NCBI GenBank assembly: GCA_963575645.1
Contig: OY754470.1
Span: forward strand, 28,378,501 to 28,442,500
DNA from: Xanthostigma xanthostigma
Lineage: Eukaryota; Arthropoda; Insecta; Raphidioptera; Raphidiidae
Length of the DNA: 64,000 nt
Direction of reading: 5' to 3'
In this document: positions 42,887 to 56,024 of the stretch, piece after piece
Position numbering within the stretch: position 1 is the first letter of the stretch
How the letters are laid out: each line of letters opens with the position of its first letter
The notes under the pieces: model-generated
The model's input: only the letters and a program-made list of their open reading frames with translations
What the model was told of the DNA's origin: nothing
The model's database searches: none
Translations under genes and position numbers: made by a program

Positions 42887-43416
42887 AAAAATTGGTCAAT
42901 TATTTTATTTATTAAAACTATATTGTTCAAAATATTTTTTTTTTGTATATTTATGCGTAGTGTATTAACTATGTCAAACTATAAAATTTAATGTTTTCTA
43001 AGTGTGCTTTAATTTACATATAAATAAAATGTCACACTAGGTACGAGACGCAATAAGTTTGTTAACTATGTTTTTGAAAAGCACAGTAATAATTTTAATG
43101 AATGGCTTTCATTAACTCTAATTAACAATTTATATAGAATTCGTACAGCCAACACTGACAATAAATTATTACATCATACATTTCTCTTGTAAATTAGTTT
43201 TTCTGTTTTTTGTGCTACTAATAAGCCCTATGTATACATTTATTGACAATTTTATTGATGCAAGAAAATATAATATACAATATAATAGCGAAATAGGACT
43301 ATGATTACTGATTATAATACCTATTATTGCATAATAGTAAAATAATATTGGTACACAACCAAACTGATTATCACTTAACTAAATATTGATATAAGAAATG
43401 TTACCTTAAAAAAAAT
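42887..43416. other. Stretch without recognised feature
   Basis: AT-rich; nothing noticed. Confidence 0.4.
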
Positions 43417-43948
43417 ACGGACAAGTACGAGTAGAACTCGCGCCCTGAGTGCTCCGGTCCGTTATTTTTTTTAAAATTAAATTTGACATTAAAAATTTTT
43501 ATATAGAATCAGAAATTTATAATTTGCAACCTTATTTCGCGCCAAACCAGATTCTAGGTTAACGGGAAACATTAAAAGGTTTTGATAAGTGAGAGTATAA
43601 AAAAAAAATGTTTATGATGTAGCTACAGTTTTCGGATTTTTCCTTTCACTTGTGCTATAAAACATTGCTTCTTACCAAATTTCATGATTCTAGGTGAACA
43701 GGCAGTACCTACCCTATAGGTTTAATTCCCTTGCGAGTGTCAAAATATGCGACATAAACGTCCGTGTCTTTTGATTGCGTTGACTTACAAGTTTGATTTT
43801 TTCACAGCTCCAAGGGATTGCAGACCTCTAAGTATTTGATATTAATTTCAACTTGATACCTCCATACGTTCCTGAAAAAAAGAGTCTTGACAGACAGATG
43901 GACAACGAAGTGATCCTTTTTTTCTATTGAGGTACGGAACCCTAAAAA
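43417..43948 (+). repeat. Lepidopteran-type dispersed repeat (about 530 bp)
   Basis: It opens ACGGACAAGTACGAGTAGAA then CTCGCGCCCTGAG, and ends GAGGTACGGAACCCTAAAAA, with AGACAGATGGACAACGAAGT shortly before. Those start and end signatures belong to a repeat that is very abundant in moth and butterfly genomes as I know them. This copy is diverged and non-coding. Confidence 0.55.
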
Positions 43949-45037
43949 TATTATATCTGTTTCTACGCCATTCTTTATTTTGATGATCTACAAGGATTTG
44001 TAAATAGCATCCTTATTTAAAAATATCACTGTTAACCATCACGTATGACCACAAAAGTGACAAATTCTGCTAAAAAATTCAAGCTTTTTTAATTTTTTTG
44101 CCATGCACCAGGCAGATATTTAAAACCTCTATGGTTGACTTACACTCCAAGTTGATCCAAAAATTCAAAAAATACCCTAAACGGAAAATCGACTATTGCA
44201 ATTTTGGAATCAACATCTTTGTGAACATAACATCTCTTTTTTACACCCCCCCCCCCCCGTCAAGGTGTTAAACCTATATGCCAAACACAATATGATAGGG
44301 GATAAAGATACCAACGCCTTTTCTCGCCACACGTAATATCTTAGTACGTTTAATTTTATTTTAGTGAAAATAAAAATATAGATTATTCTCTACTCCAGAG
44401 TGTAGGTTATTCAAAATTAGTTCTTATAATATCTCTAATAAAGAAATATTGTCACTTTCAAAAATTATCTAAAATATAATAATATTGTTAAACGTTTGTC
44501 TGACAAAATTAACTTAATTTATCCAAACACATTAATATGTACAAACTAAACGTTTAATTTGTTTAAGTGCAAACGGAGAACCCTAACTTTGGATCAATTC
44601 GTAGCCACGCAGCAACGCTTCGTTTGCCACGTTTCACATTATTTACGTAGTGTAATTATTTTCGAGTGCTTTAATCGACATTAGATGATTAAATGTTTAC
44701 AATAATAACCAGTTGTGCTGTTATTACTTACCTCCCTCTCATCTGCGTCTGTATATTATAAATTATTATGTACGCGTGTATAATTTTATTAATACATAAT
44801 TGACATTAAGTGTCAGAGTTGGATTAAACGTAATTAAAATAGTTACAAGTACAGATCTCTGCTTAAGGCAATTATTTATAGTTCCATCTCTGAAACGATT
44901 TTGGGAATAAATGTGAGTAAATTCTTTTTGGCACAACCTCTATAAAACAGATGCTTTTCATGCATGTTTTCATAAGATTAAGTAAAAAATATTCAAGAAA
45001 AACGTTATCAATTTATTAATTTAATACCCAGTGATAA
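43949..45037. other. Stretch without recognised feature
   Basis: A C14-type homopolymer lies near 44251. A minus-strand GAGGTAAGT donor-like site near 44725 stands alone. The segment at 44940-44975 resembles 16810-16850. Confidence 0.4.
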
Positions 45038-45518
45038 TCCTACTAATATTATAAATGCGAATGTGAGTTTGCTTGTTTGTTTGTTTGTTACGCTTTCACG
45101 CGTAAACCGCTGAACAGATTTCGATAAAATTTGGCAAGGAGATAGATTGCATCTCGAGGAAGGACATATGGTACATTTTGTTTCAAAAAAACCTGAAGGA
45201 AGTGAAATAGGGGATGAAAGTTTGTGTGGGGAACCCATCATTTATAAAGGGATATTTAGGGATATTAAAATTAATATTTAGACTTTTGGTAAGAAATAAA
45301 GAATTACGTATGTCAGCGTTTCTGCAAAATTATCCCGCAAGAGGATAAAATAGGGGATGATTTTAAAATTCGAACGTAATATGTATAATAGCACGCAAAA
45401 ACTGCTGGTGAAAACATCAAAGTGAATAAACATTGTTTTTTAAAGTGGTACACCTCTATTTCTGTTTTCGCTGTCCCGTTTCATCTCAATTGCATGCGAA
45501 GCTGCGGGTAGCAGCTAG
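45038..45518 (+). mobile_element. Non-autonomous Helitron (481 bp)
   Basis: It begins TCCTACTAATATTATAAATG after an A and ends GCTGCGGGTAGCAGCTAG before a T, with a GCTGCGGGTAGCAGC hairpin at the end. The 5' region has the TTTGTTTGTTTGTTACGC run typical of insect Helitrons. The 77-codon minus frame inside is not credited. This is the cleanest Helitron in the window. Confidence 0.85.
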
Positions 45519-45566
45519 TTATTAATAATAATAATTTACACATGTCTGGAGTGCTATGACAAATAA

Positions 45567-45860
45567 TTATTACTGTGTATTTAATTAATAAATTGATAAC
45601 GTTTCTCTTGAATATTTTATTATATTATAACCTTCTGAAAATTTTATATGAATTTGTAGAGAAAAAATGAAGATTTCAAAAATGTTAACAAAATATGTTG
45701 CTATTTGAAAAAAATGCATGTAAACATCCGTTACAATAAAATATGCTTCGGCAGTTTTACGACAGTAAACCTTGAGTTGAACAAAAAACTATTAATTTTT
45801 TTTTTATATCTAAGTAGGATACACGAATTATTCACTGTGACCACTTACGGTGTCTAAAAA
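45567..45860 (+). repeat. 300 bp dispersed repeat, copy 2
   Basis: It aligns with 7584-7893 from TACTGTGTATTTAATTAATA to GGATACACGAATTA. Confidence 0.6.
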
Positions 45861-47235
45861 TATTCTATGCATTGTAAGTACACTTTTCCAAAATTTGCAA
45901 CAAAATTACTTACATATTTTATGACGTTTAAATGTTGCATCTAAAACAAATAAATAAGTAGTTAAACAAAGATTCAATCTTTTGGCAACTCGATATTAAA
46001 ATTTGAATATAATATTAGGAAACAAATGATATAGGTATCGGTAAAAAATTACAAAAGTACCTATCAGTTATAGATATCGAACTTTTAAGATATAACATGA
46101 AAATAAAAGTCCATTTACAAAATTATACAAAAGTTTCAAGTAAAATCAGGATTAACTATAAATAAATAATAAAGGTAGTACAACAAAATATTTGTTAAAA
46201 TCAACATGCAATAAAATACTGTAAGGAGGAAAACCTGCTGGCAATTTCTATAAAAATTCTTGCCATAAGAATAAAAATAAAACGAATATTCCGTATACTA
46301 TCTACGATGTTAGATATTCCAGCAAAATATATGTCCATTTTTTGCAAATTTAAAGACAGAATCAAATATAATGCCAACACATTGTGCGTAATCCGTAATA
46401 AATTATTGAGAGCGTAAAAAATTTATAAAACACAGCATCGTCCTCTAGTTTCCGATTTCACTCCACTGAAAAAAGAAAAATGTGTTCTTTTTCATACCAA
46501 ACAACGTCATGTTTGTAACCTAACAAGTCGGATACACAACATCAGAAATTTTCCACACCTATTGTTAGCTTTCTAAAAGCGAGTAAACATGCACATTGCG
46601 AGCGCAACTGTACAAACTGTACATATATCTGCTATTATAATGTGGATAGAAAACTCTTGTTGTACAGTTTTCTTTTACACTGAGATATGGAAATACATTT
46701 TGTTTATTGAAATTTATTGGTTTCGTTTTATTAAATTTTTTATGACGTTAAAGAAAGATAGAAACAGGGTCGTATTTATTTTTAGAATTTTGACTATAAG
46801 ACATTTCAACAGAACATGCATTATTTATTGCGTTATATATTTTCTTCCGATGTAGTTTTAGAAAAGACTAGTCCGCATTAGCGTGCCGTTAATAAGTCAT
46901 TTAATTTTTAAGAAATGCCTATGACAGACAGACAGACACCGAGACGATTCCATAAATGTTTAATTTTACCAATTTTGATACGAAACACTTAAAATAGCAA
47001 TGTCAAATAATAAATAAACTATAGAAATTTACTTACATAAGAAATGACTAATATGAAAGAACTATTTATTTATAGCAAATTAGTGGGAATCAAGTTATTA
47101 TCTAAAATAATATAAAAATAAATGTTAGACCTATGCGTTCCTACAACGTTCATCCGATTACGATGAAATTTTGGCGAGTTGTTGATGACGCGCTCGCAAA
47201 AGTTTCTGGACCAAATATTTTTAAAAAATCACAGT
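45861..47235. other. 1.4 kb stretch without recognised feature
   Basis: The 88-codon frame at 46589-46855 is rich in hydrophobic residues and resembles no known family. Confidence 0.4.
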
Positions 47236-47400
47236 ATATACACATTTATCACGTTAGGAAAGTTTTTAAAAATTATTTATTTTCTTTAAATTTTTCAAGT
47301 TAACAAAAAATTATAGATTTGTCATTTTTTGTTAACTTTAAAAAATTATAATAAGCACAGTAAACAATTTTTGAAAACTTTTATAACGTGATCTTGTTAA
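47236..47400. repeat. Imperfect palindrome (about 165 bp)
   Basis: TATCACGTTAGGAAAGTTTT and AAGTTAACAAAAAA in the left half pair with TTTTTTGTTAACTTT and AAAACTTTTATAACGTGAT in the right half, around a 14 nt centre near 47320. Confidence 0.6.
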
Positions 47401-48689
47401 TTAGGTACATATGTAAAAAGAGCTCCATGAAGCAAATAATTTATATAGATCAATTATTTAAATATTTTTTGTTGTTTTCAATGGAGACGGTTTTTCGAAA
47501 AAAATTTAGTTAACAACGGCGTCACTTTTTAAAAAAAAAATTTTAAAAAAATTTTCAATGGAACTTTATTCTTTCAAGTGTTAAGATGACACCATAATTT
47601 ATTTAAATTTTTACATTGTTATTTAATACTATAAAAAATATTTTATGTGTTGTACTCTCTCAACAGGGCGGTGCGCTCGAGCTGTAACAACCGCGCGGAA
47701 CCCTATTTTCAACGTTAAATTAAAACTATAAATAATAGAGATAGAGTTCCAGGAGTGGGACTTTATTATTTGAAATTTTCTCCTCTTTAAAAATCTTTTC
47801 TTTTACTTTCCGCTATCGCTTTCAGTTTTTGTGTAATTTCCAAAAATCTGAGGGTCTTTTTTTCTTTTCGTTTTTTGTTACTGGCAAATAACTTTTGTCG
47901 GCAAAAAAAATCATAAAAACGTCTTTATCAGAATATTTCCCTGAATCGCTCATATTTTTTAAAGACTTGGAACTACTAGGCTATTAAATTTATAATACTT
48001 CTTGTGGTGAATTATGCAGGTTGTTTTATGGGAACCTTTAAAGCTGATTGGGTCGCGTAGGTGTGCGGTATGCCATTGAACTTAATGCAATTTTATCTTT
48101 CCATCTTTTACCGAAGCATACTGGGCCGATTTAAGCCGAATTGATCTCGATAGCTGCGTGTGCTTTTATAGCTCAACTTTGCTAACTGAATGCTTTCTTT
48201 TTTATTACAACAGAAATCTTATTAACAAACACACAAACAATAGGTTTCCTTGTGTATTTCTCTTAGAATCTAAAAGTACTATAACCGGGCGTTGAACATA
48301 GCAAATGTAGAATAAGATATTTTAAAGAATTATTTCAGTATTTGAAGATAAACTATTATTATTATCTACTTTTGCGTCTCACTGGATGATAACGGGAAAA
48401 AAAACTTTCTTAAAAGTATATAATATATAGATATATGTACCTATTTATTTCTGAAACTGCTGGAAATAAAAACATTAAAAATATATAACTAAATTCTCCA
48501 TGTTGTGTTCACGTCCAACAATCAATATCAATCTATTTTTACGGGAAAGTGGACAAAATTACACAAGTTAAACTATTGTGTAATTGCTACGTTTCGTCTA
48601 TATTTTTTTTATAATTCTTCAAGCAACTGGGATGATTACAATAACACATAATATTATCACAAACCGATTATAAACTAATTATTAATTAG
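47401..48689. other. 1.3 kb stretch without recognised feature
   Basis: A small GC-richer patch (GGGCGGTGCGCTCGAG) lies near 47668; nothing was recognised. Confidence 0.4.
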
Positions 48690-48810
48690 TTTTTATATTT
48701 TTATATTTTTTAGATCAGTTCTGAAGAAGAAATCCGGACCGAAACGTTAATGTATTAATTATATATTTTTTTGTTAATATATTTGTCTGGAAAATTGGTC
48801 GACAATTTTA
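48690..48810 (+). repeat. Penelope-type end with hammerhead-like core
   Basis: AGATCAGTTCTGAAGAAG, then TCCGG and GAAACGTTAATGTATT (48714-48756), followed by TTAATATATTTGTCTGG, match the right half of the palindrome at 42735-42886. CTGAAGA is intact here (48721-48727) and GAAAC lies at 48741-48745. Confidence 0.5.
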
Positions 48811-50097
48811 TTTATTCAAAGATTTACATATTGCAAACTGTAAAAATATTTTTTTTACAAATGTGTGTAAAAAAAATATTATGAACTTTTATAATATTTG
48901 CTGTAATAATTTGGTTATTATAAAAAAAAATAAAACTAACTATATAGTTACCGTTTTAAAACTGCCCATTTACGGCAGGTTGGAACAAAGCTAATATCTT
49001 CTTGAGAATACCTAAGCAATACAGAAGAGTTATTATTTGTCAACAAAAAAAGATAAGTTATAACATTTCTATATACCAGACATAATTCTTTTCCGTTTGC
49101 TATCATCCTTATAAGCATAACATTATTTGTAACGTCGTTTTGTTTTCATTCAGCATCGGGAAACAAAAAGAAGATAAAATTGCAGCAGTTTTTCTAATTT
49201 GCATATGCGAATCTGTCGTATAGTAACGTGTTATACACATATAATGGGGACTCACTTGTACGCATATCAGTTCCAAGGAGATGCGAAAACAAAGTATTTG
49301 TGTCTCTGTCTTGTCGCATGTAGATCAGAAGGTTTGTTACATTTCCATTTGGATGCCTGACTGCCTCCTCACTCACTTTCTCCATCATCGTGTCTCTCTT
49401 TGCTTTCGCTAAAGTCTCGCTGCCACTGAAGCCTTTTACTTCAAAGTCCGCAAGAACAGCTTCGATTTTGATGTTTTTTTTTAATTTTAATTTTTTTATA
49501 TTATTGAAAATCAGAAAACTTTTGGGACGGGGAACGAATTATTTATATCGTTTAAGGGGTTAGGGGTAGTCAGAGACATGACAAAATTTTTAACAATTTT
49601 TTTTCGACAAAACTTAATTTATTTTATAAAACTTATAAGTAGTATTATAACTTGACTTCACTAAATTTAAAAAAAAAATGGACGAAGTTATAGCAATTTT
49701 TGTTGGAGCCCTCTCCCAATGCTTTGCGGTGACCAACATAACTGGTTCATCCAAAATCAATAAAACAGAGAAAACTCTTTAGTTTAATAGTAAATCTAGG
49801 ACTTAAGGGAAGCTTTTTTTTAATTAATAAAATGGCGGCTTCTAAAAGATTACACCCGAATTTTCAAGGAAAGAAACAAGAATAAAGTCGAAGTTTTCAA
49901 CAAAAAAAATTCTTCTAACAAATCCTAGTTTTTTATGTTTTCAATAAGCTGTACAAATTTCATTTAAATTCGTAGAGTGGTTTTTGAATTTCAGTGGAAT
50001 TTCAGGGAATATTTTCGATACATCATACTAAAAAAAATGCAAAAATAAAATCGTTTGTTTTTCAAAATCCTTTCTATACCTAACTCCTACAATATCT
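48811..50097. other. 1.3 kb stretch without recognised feature
   Basis: Homopolymer-rich; no frame or repeat partner was credited. Confidence 0.4.
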
Positions 50098-50219
50098 ATG
50101 CTATTTATGTAAAAAAAAAGTTTTCATCCGATATTTATTCAAAATTTGTAAAAAAATACGTATTTATAAGTTTTGAATGAATATCGTATGAAAACATTTT
50201 TTTTTACATAAATAGCATA
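50098..50219. mobile_element. Short foldback (122 bp)
   Basis: ATGCTATTTATGTAAAAAAA...GTTTTCATCCGATATTTATT at the left pairs over ~50 nt with the right arm, with few mismatches and a ~20 nt centre. Confidence 0.7.
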
Positions 50220-50769
50220 AATAGCGAAACGTCGCATAAAATAATAAGGTGTGTTGACTAACCCTTCTCTTCTCCACATTCCTCGGATCAACAATTAATT
50301 CTGTTTTGAATATTATATCAAAACAAACGCAGCAATGTAAATTATTTTGAAAGCGAAATAGTTTTATATCAGAAATAATAAATGAGTAACTGTTTTCAAA
50401 ATTGTGTGAACGTCACTTAATACTGTCAACAGCCATTCTTTTAACAGTTTTGTACAAACTTACACACATTTCGTGCCAACTGAAGGCAGCTTGATAGGAA
50501 TACTAACTTGTAAACATGAAATTCTAACCTTGTCTCAACTATTGTACGAACTTAATAATTGTTTATGAACTACTGTAAAAATATTACATTGACCAATACT
50601 TTGTTTAACCATAATATTAATTAATGTATTATACTTCAGTGTCAGTAAAATAGTTCTGAAATGTTTAGACAGATGTCCCAGTAGGAATCTGCCAAACTTC
50701 AGTTATATCGACGATTAGAAAAAGCTAGAGAATTACAACTTGTCGAAGAAAAAATTTAAAAATCAGACA
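50220..50769. other. Stretch without recognised feature
   Basis: Nothing noticed. Confidence 0.4.
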
Positions 50770-51430
50770 ACATTTACCATTTCAACCCACAAGTGGGGAA
50801 TGGTACTAGTTCAGGTCAAAAATCACTTTTCAAAAATTTTACAATATTTTTCCGTTTTGAGGTCCCCTGAATCCAAAAAACATATTTTTGGAAAAACTGT
50901 GCGTCTGTTAGTCTGTTTGTCTGTGAACACGATACAGGTCAAACGGATGAGCGGATAAAAACCAAATTTTGGGAGGATGCTTGGTATGCAAATATGAAGA
51001 GCCCTATTGTTTTTGGGAAAAATCGGCGCATGAGCAGAAGAGATATTTGCTATAACGGTGTTTTTTATATAATAATGGTATACTTAACATAACGGATTAT
51101 TATTTTATTTATTTTTTCAAGAAAGCTTCGTTAAATATTTTTTTTCTAAACTATAGTTTCGGAAATATTTTGAAAATAAAAAAAAAATAAGCCGTTTTTT
51201 TGTTTTATGGATCTGTCAGAAATAAACAAGTTCGGCATGTTTTGATTAATATTTACATGACGTGGAACATATTATGTAGGTAACCATGGCAACAATTAGC
51301 AAATATCATATTGAATACTAGCCATTACTCGCGTCACCTCATGCGATATAAGATAATGTATTTTCTTTATTTTAATCAAATGTCAACATTTTTGAAGTTG
51401 GAATGGTCCCGTCGCCCAATTGGCTGGAAT
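50770..51430 (-). repeat. R1 dispersed repeat, copy C
   Basis: A complete minus-strand copy from CCAGCCAATTGGGCGACGGG (right) to GGGTTGAAATGGTAAATG (left). All R1 motifs are in order, including CGGCGCATGAGCAGAAG read on the plus strand. Identity to copy B looks higher than to A or D. Confidence 0.7.
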
Positions 51431-52187
51431 TTTTTATTTAGCATCGGGAAAAATATTGGTTGAAGAACAATTTTAAAGCCGATGTATCGTTTGTGGGCAA
51501 CGTTTCGCAACCGAGGATGCTAGTTTATTGAATAACTTAATGTTTATGTCCATATGTGCTTTTAGCACTTCTTTGTTTTGGTGTTCCATCGGCAAAGCCA
51601 GCCTCATGTTTAGCGGCCTTTATTAAATAAATTAAAAAGAGATGCTTTTTTATCAGTGGTTGCAGGTATGTGATTGTTCTCAACTAATGGCGATGCACAA
51701 GGTTTTTTGAAAAGATGCCGAAAACTTACTATGTACTGTAAATTAACTCGATCTACAAATTTGTGTAGTTATGTATACCGTAAGGTGTATCAAACACGTA
51801 ATCTATTTTATTCTTCTGGAAGAAGTAGAAGTCACTAGTCGCACATATAATGTTATTTTCTGAAACAAAACTAAGTGAAAAGTTGGCATTGTTATTCGGC
51901 ACCAACCGTAACTTTATCTCTACCAACAACAGAAAAAAAGAAAACAACTCACATGTGAATATACACGTACCAACATAACAGGCATGCAGGTATCAAGGAA
52001 AAATATAAAATATAGGAAGACAAGACTTTAACTTATTATAGAAGAAAGATAAGTTGCTATTGTATTTATATATTTATTAAGCAACTTTTTATCGGTATTT
52101 TTCATTAAATAAATATACATATAAAAATGGTGAAGAAATTTAAATAATAGCTATAAAATAAAATAAGACACCTTGGTATTATGTTAT
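51431..52187. other. Stretch without recognised feature
   Basis: Nothing coding recognised. Confidence 0.4.
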
Positions 52188-52363
52188 GAAGAAATTAACG
52201 GGATACAAGGCTAAATATAAAAACAATTTTTATTCACTAGAAATTCATTTAATAGTCAACGTTTCTGCAGAAATTATTGTCTTCTTCAGGTTGACTATTA
52301 AATGAAGTTCTAGTAAATAAAAATTGTTTTTATATTTAGCCTTGTATCCCGTTAATTTCATCA
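52188..52363 (-). mobile_element. Palindrome with hammerhead-like loop
   Basis: GAAATTAACGGGATACAAGG...TTTATTCACTAG pairs almost fully with the right arm. On the minus strand the loop reads AATAGTCAAC, CTGAAGAAG, a 14 nt segment, then GAAAC and GTTGACTATT. The hammerhead-type core is therefore itself closed by a perfect 10 bp stem (AATAGTCAAC/GTTGACTATT). Confidence 0.6.
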
Positions 52364-53436
52364 TTGAATAATAGCGTGATTGATTCAGATTGTGTTATAA
52401 AAGCAATAGTTTAAGATAGGTACACGAATAGCAATGAAAAGATGACATGATAATATTATTAAGTAAACTAAAAATAAGGACGAAATATTAAAAATTTATG
52501 TTATAATTAAATAATAACCTTAATATATATATTAGGGTGTCCGTTATTTTCCAAGTTGGATTTTTTACGGCCACTCCTCCAAATTTTTTGTTTTTTCCCT
52601 AAAAAAAACGTATCAGATCAAAAAAAGCGCTTAATTTTGATATTAAACCGTGCCAGAATCATGATACGTTTCTCATTTAAGTAACATGGGATTTTTTCGC
52701 TTTATACAATTAATTTGTTTTCCCGAAAAAAATGAACATACAGCGATGAGCAATTGATATTTTTGTAGGGAATTGAACGCTCTACAAAAAAGGTTTCATG
52801 ATTTTTCGATAAATTCACTCCGTCATAAGTTATTCAAGGTTAAGGTTAAAATTAAAAAAAAGAGAATTAAAATAAAAATAATTTTTGACCACGTTTTTGA
52901 AATGTGTCAGTCACGAAATTTTGTCAGAAAATGCCATTTACACTGCTCTATACTCAGGAATTTTTTCAGTTTTTTCGAAGTGGTAGAACAATATGAAAAA
53001 AATAAAATTTAATTTTTCTTTCTATATTTCTTCGGAACAATAATAAACCCTACAAACGCTCGATTCAATATAATGCCATTTATTCGCCGAAAAAAACCTA
53101 AATTACATCCTAGCTACATAAACTAGTATATTGGCTTTATTTTGAGCTTCACTTTGTAAAATGTTTCATCTCTACGTGAATTCTAAATTTAAACTGTATT
53201 TCAAAGCGGCTTACCAACCCTCCATTGCTTATGCGGGTTTCCTAGTAATCCATTTTTTGCTACAATAAAAAGAGACAGTACCGTCGATCCTACCTTTAAA
53301 TATTTTTCATTCATCAACGCATATTTTCATTATAAATAAACTCGCAAAAACATTGAACCATCCACAGTGGCCGAGTATTTAATTAGTTATTCTGTGGTTT
53401 AAGTTTTTGAGAGAATATTCGTAATATTTAAGAAAT
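52364..53436. other. Unassigned stretch, possibly an unclassified repeat
   Basis: A segment beginning GGGTGTCCGTTATTTTCC near 52535, with TACGGCCACTCCTCC, resembles repeat UTRs I have seen in insects but has no partner in this window. The 79-codon frame at 52773-53012 is Lys/Ile rich and not credited. Confidence 0.35.
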
Positions 53437-54285
53437 TTCCAGCCAATTCGGCGACAGGACCACGCCTAAAATATTGAACGTAGTCATAAAATAAATAAAA
53501 TTAATTTAACGCGTGGGGTGAGGCGGGTAACGGCAAGTAATAAATATTAAAATTTTTGTTGTTCTTTTGCATGGTTACGTAAATGGCACCACATCTAAAA
53601 ATTAACTAAAAGAGGCTTGTCCGCTACTTAATTTCATTTTAACAGTTTTTCAGAACAAAAGGACAGCTGTTTTTTTAATATTTTCGAAACTGTAAGATTT
53701 AGAAAAAAAATGTTTAAAAAGTTTTTGTTAAATTAAATAGAATAATAAATGGTTATGGAAAGGATACCATTATTATATAAAAAACAATATTACCGTACGT
53801 GCGCCGATTTTCCTCAAAAACACTACGGCTCTTCATATTTGCATCCTCCCAAAATTTGGTTTCAATCCGCTCATCCGTCTGACCTGTATCGTGCTCACAG
53901 ACAAACATAATATATATCTCTTCTGCGGATGCACCGATTTTTCCGAAAAACAATAAGGCTCTTCATATTTGCATATTTAGCGTCCTCGCAAAATTTGGTC
54001 TCAATCGGCTCATCCGTCTGACCTGTATCGTGCTCACAAACAAACATATATCTCTTCTGTGCATGCACCGATTTCTCCGAAAAACAATATGGCTCTTCAT
54101 ATTGGCATATCAAACGTCCTACCAAAATTTGGTCTCAATTCGCTCATCCGTCTGTACCGTACTCACGGACAAACAGACGCACAGGCTTTTTCAAAAAATG
54201 TGTTTTGAATTCGATGAACCTCAAAACGAATAAATTTTGATCTAAATTAGTACCACTCCCCCGCTTGTAGAGTTTGAACGGAAAA
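53437..54285 (+). repeat. R1 dispersed repeat, copy D, with internal triplication
   Basis: It matches copies B and C from CCAGCCAATTCGGCGACAGG onward. The part containing TCTTCTG.GCATGCACCGAT, CTCTTCATATT.GCAT and CTCATCCGTCTGACCTGTAT is present three times in tandem (about 53793-53907, 53908-54045, 54046-54178), once in other copies. Overlapping minus frames here come from this repetition. Confidence 0.7.
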
Positions 54286-56024
54286 CTAAATATTAGTTGT
54301 TTACTTTGATTATTTAATCGTGTCAATAGAACGTTTCGTGATGTAACGCCCAGTTCAGAACAACGCTATTCACAAAGTTTGTATAATGTGTTAAAGTTTA
54401 TTTCATTCTAATTATTCATTATTCTATAAATGCACAGAGCGTTGACAGAAGCTAGACAGAGTCACAAGAGCGAGTCGGTTGATAATTTTGTATAACGACG
54501 TTAAAATGTGTTAGTTGATACTGACAGTCCCAGGCAGCCATCTCGAGCATCTAGCATACTGTATAACCAACTAACTAACTGTCAGCACAGGGCCGAATTG
54601 CATTAAAACTAATAGTCTAAGCACCCACTGTACAAAAGTCTGTTGGACAACAACTAATAATTTTACTGGCACTCTTAATATAGAACAAATGACGGAAAAC
54701 ATCATCGACTATAGTATTTTGTTTTAAGCACGTTAAGCGGTTTTTGGATAGGTAAAATCTTATGACTCGCGTTACCGACATGCTAATGTTAACAGTATAT
54801 CTGTAGAGTGCTGTGTATATGTATATAAAAAAATTTAAATTATTTCATAAATTCAAATTTTCTCTTCCGTCGGCAGTCCTCAGGGATTGCCTATTTTTTT
54901 TATCATTTATATGGTCGGTAATTTCGTTGGTCAACAGTACTTGATGAATTTTATAAAGATTTTTAAGAAATATATCCACTACTAACAGCTCGGTTCGGCT
55001 TCGCCCGAATTTTTTAAATTGCCTATTAAAAATAGACATAGAAATAGCCGTATTTTCTTGTTATTGTTTTTTTATCTATTATTAAATAAGTTAATAATTA
55101 AGTTATTACTAATTTACTAATAGATAATTATAAACAAAATTAAATAACTTTCGAAATTCTCATAAAGGTCTTGCATATTCATACAAAAAGTCCGCATAAG
55201 ATGTCCGTTCGCGCGTGTATGCCCGCGTGACTGCGTCTGCAATCTATATAAATTTCCTCAAAAAAAGATACTGATCAGATTAAAAAAATATATAATCTGC
55301 TACCGATTTAATTGTTTCCCATCAGATTATCTACTAAATTCCCTAATAATGTTATCCAGTAGATTTTGATATGTTGGGAGCTCGGACTGTAAACAGAAAG
55401 TCCAATCATATTATCTACGCAAAAATCAAATTATTTGCCTCAATTAAGCGTAAATGGACATTTAACACTTTCAAATATATTATGCATAACCGCTGTGTCC
55501 ATAAAACGAAGTGGTCTATGCTATTAATTTGGTTAGTTTCATCCTACTGCGGCACGTAAAAGGGCTTTTTGTATGTAACTAAGTTTGTTTAAAGCCTATA
55601 CAGGCCTACCAATTTTCCTGAATTAAGCATCAAACGTTGCATCTTAGTTCTACGAGTAACATTGAAATTAGTCAAAATCATCAACTGCTATTTAGAGAGA
55701 AGTTACTCGGGCAGTTATCAATTAAGAAAGAATAACGCCACCACAAACCCAGAAAAAATTAATAAACTTGTAAATTGTGATTTGAAATGAAATAACTATT
55801 TTACAGTGAAAATTCAAAATTCAATTTTTTAATTACTTATAACAATAATTCAATAGCTCATTCACTAATATACTGAACATTTCACATGTACTTGTACAAT
55901 TAACTTTAAAACACGCGATTTAATTTGTTCTAATATACGATAATTTTACAACCCGGATACGATACGCGCCTTTTTCATGGCCGAGAAAACTAATTTTATC
56001 CGCCGACAAAATGTTAGTTAATAA
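54286..56024. other. 1.7 kb stretch without recognised feature
   Basis: Around 54340-54620 a GATGTAACGCCC, a TATAAATG (54425) and a GC-richer part suggest a degraded LTR or promoter, but no second boundary was found. AACAGCTCGGTTCGGCTTCG near 54980 looks like a Helitron 3' scrap. Confidence 0.35.

Noticed and set aside
44720..44745. Minus-strand GAG|GTAAGT splice donor
   Set aside because: A good donor match but no plausible exon or acceptor upstream; similar lone sites occur by chance (also near 27968).
53753..54125. Overlapping minus frames with similar sequence
   Set aside because: They are translations of the R1 triplication; the apparent protein repeats come from DNA-level tandem repetition.
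54338..54640. Possible LTR with GATGTAACG start and TATAAATG box
   Set aside because: No TG...CA pair with a target duplication and no second copy in the window.
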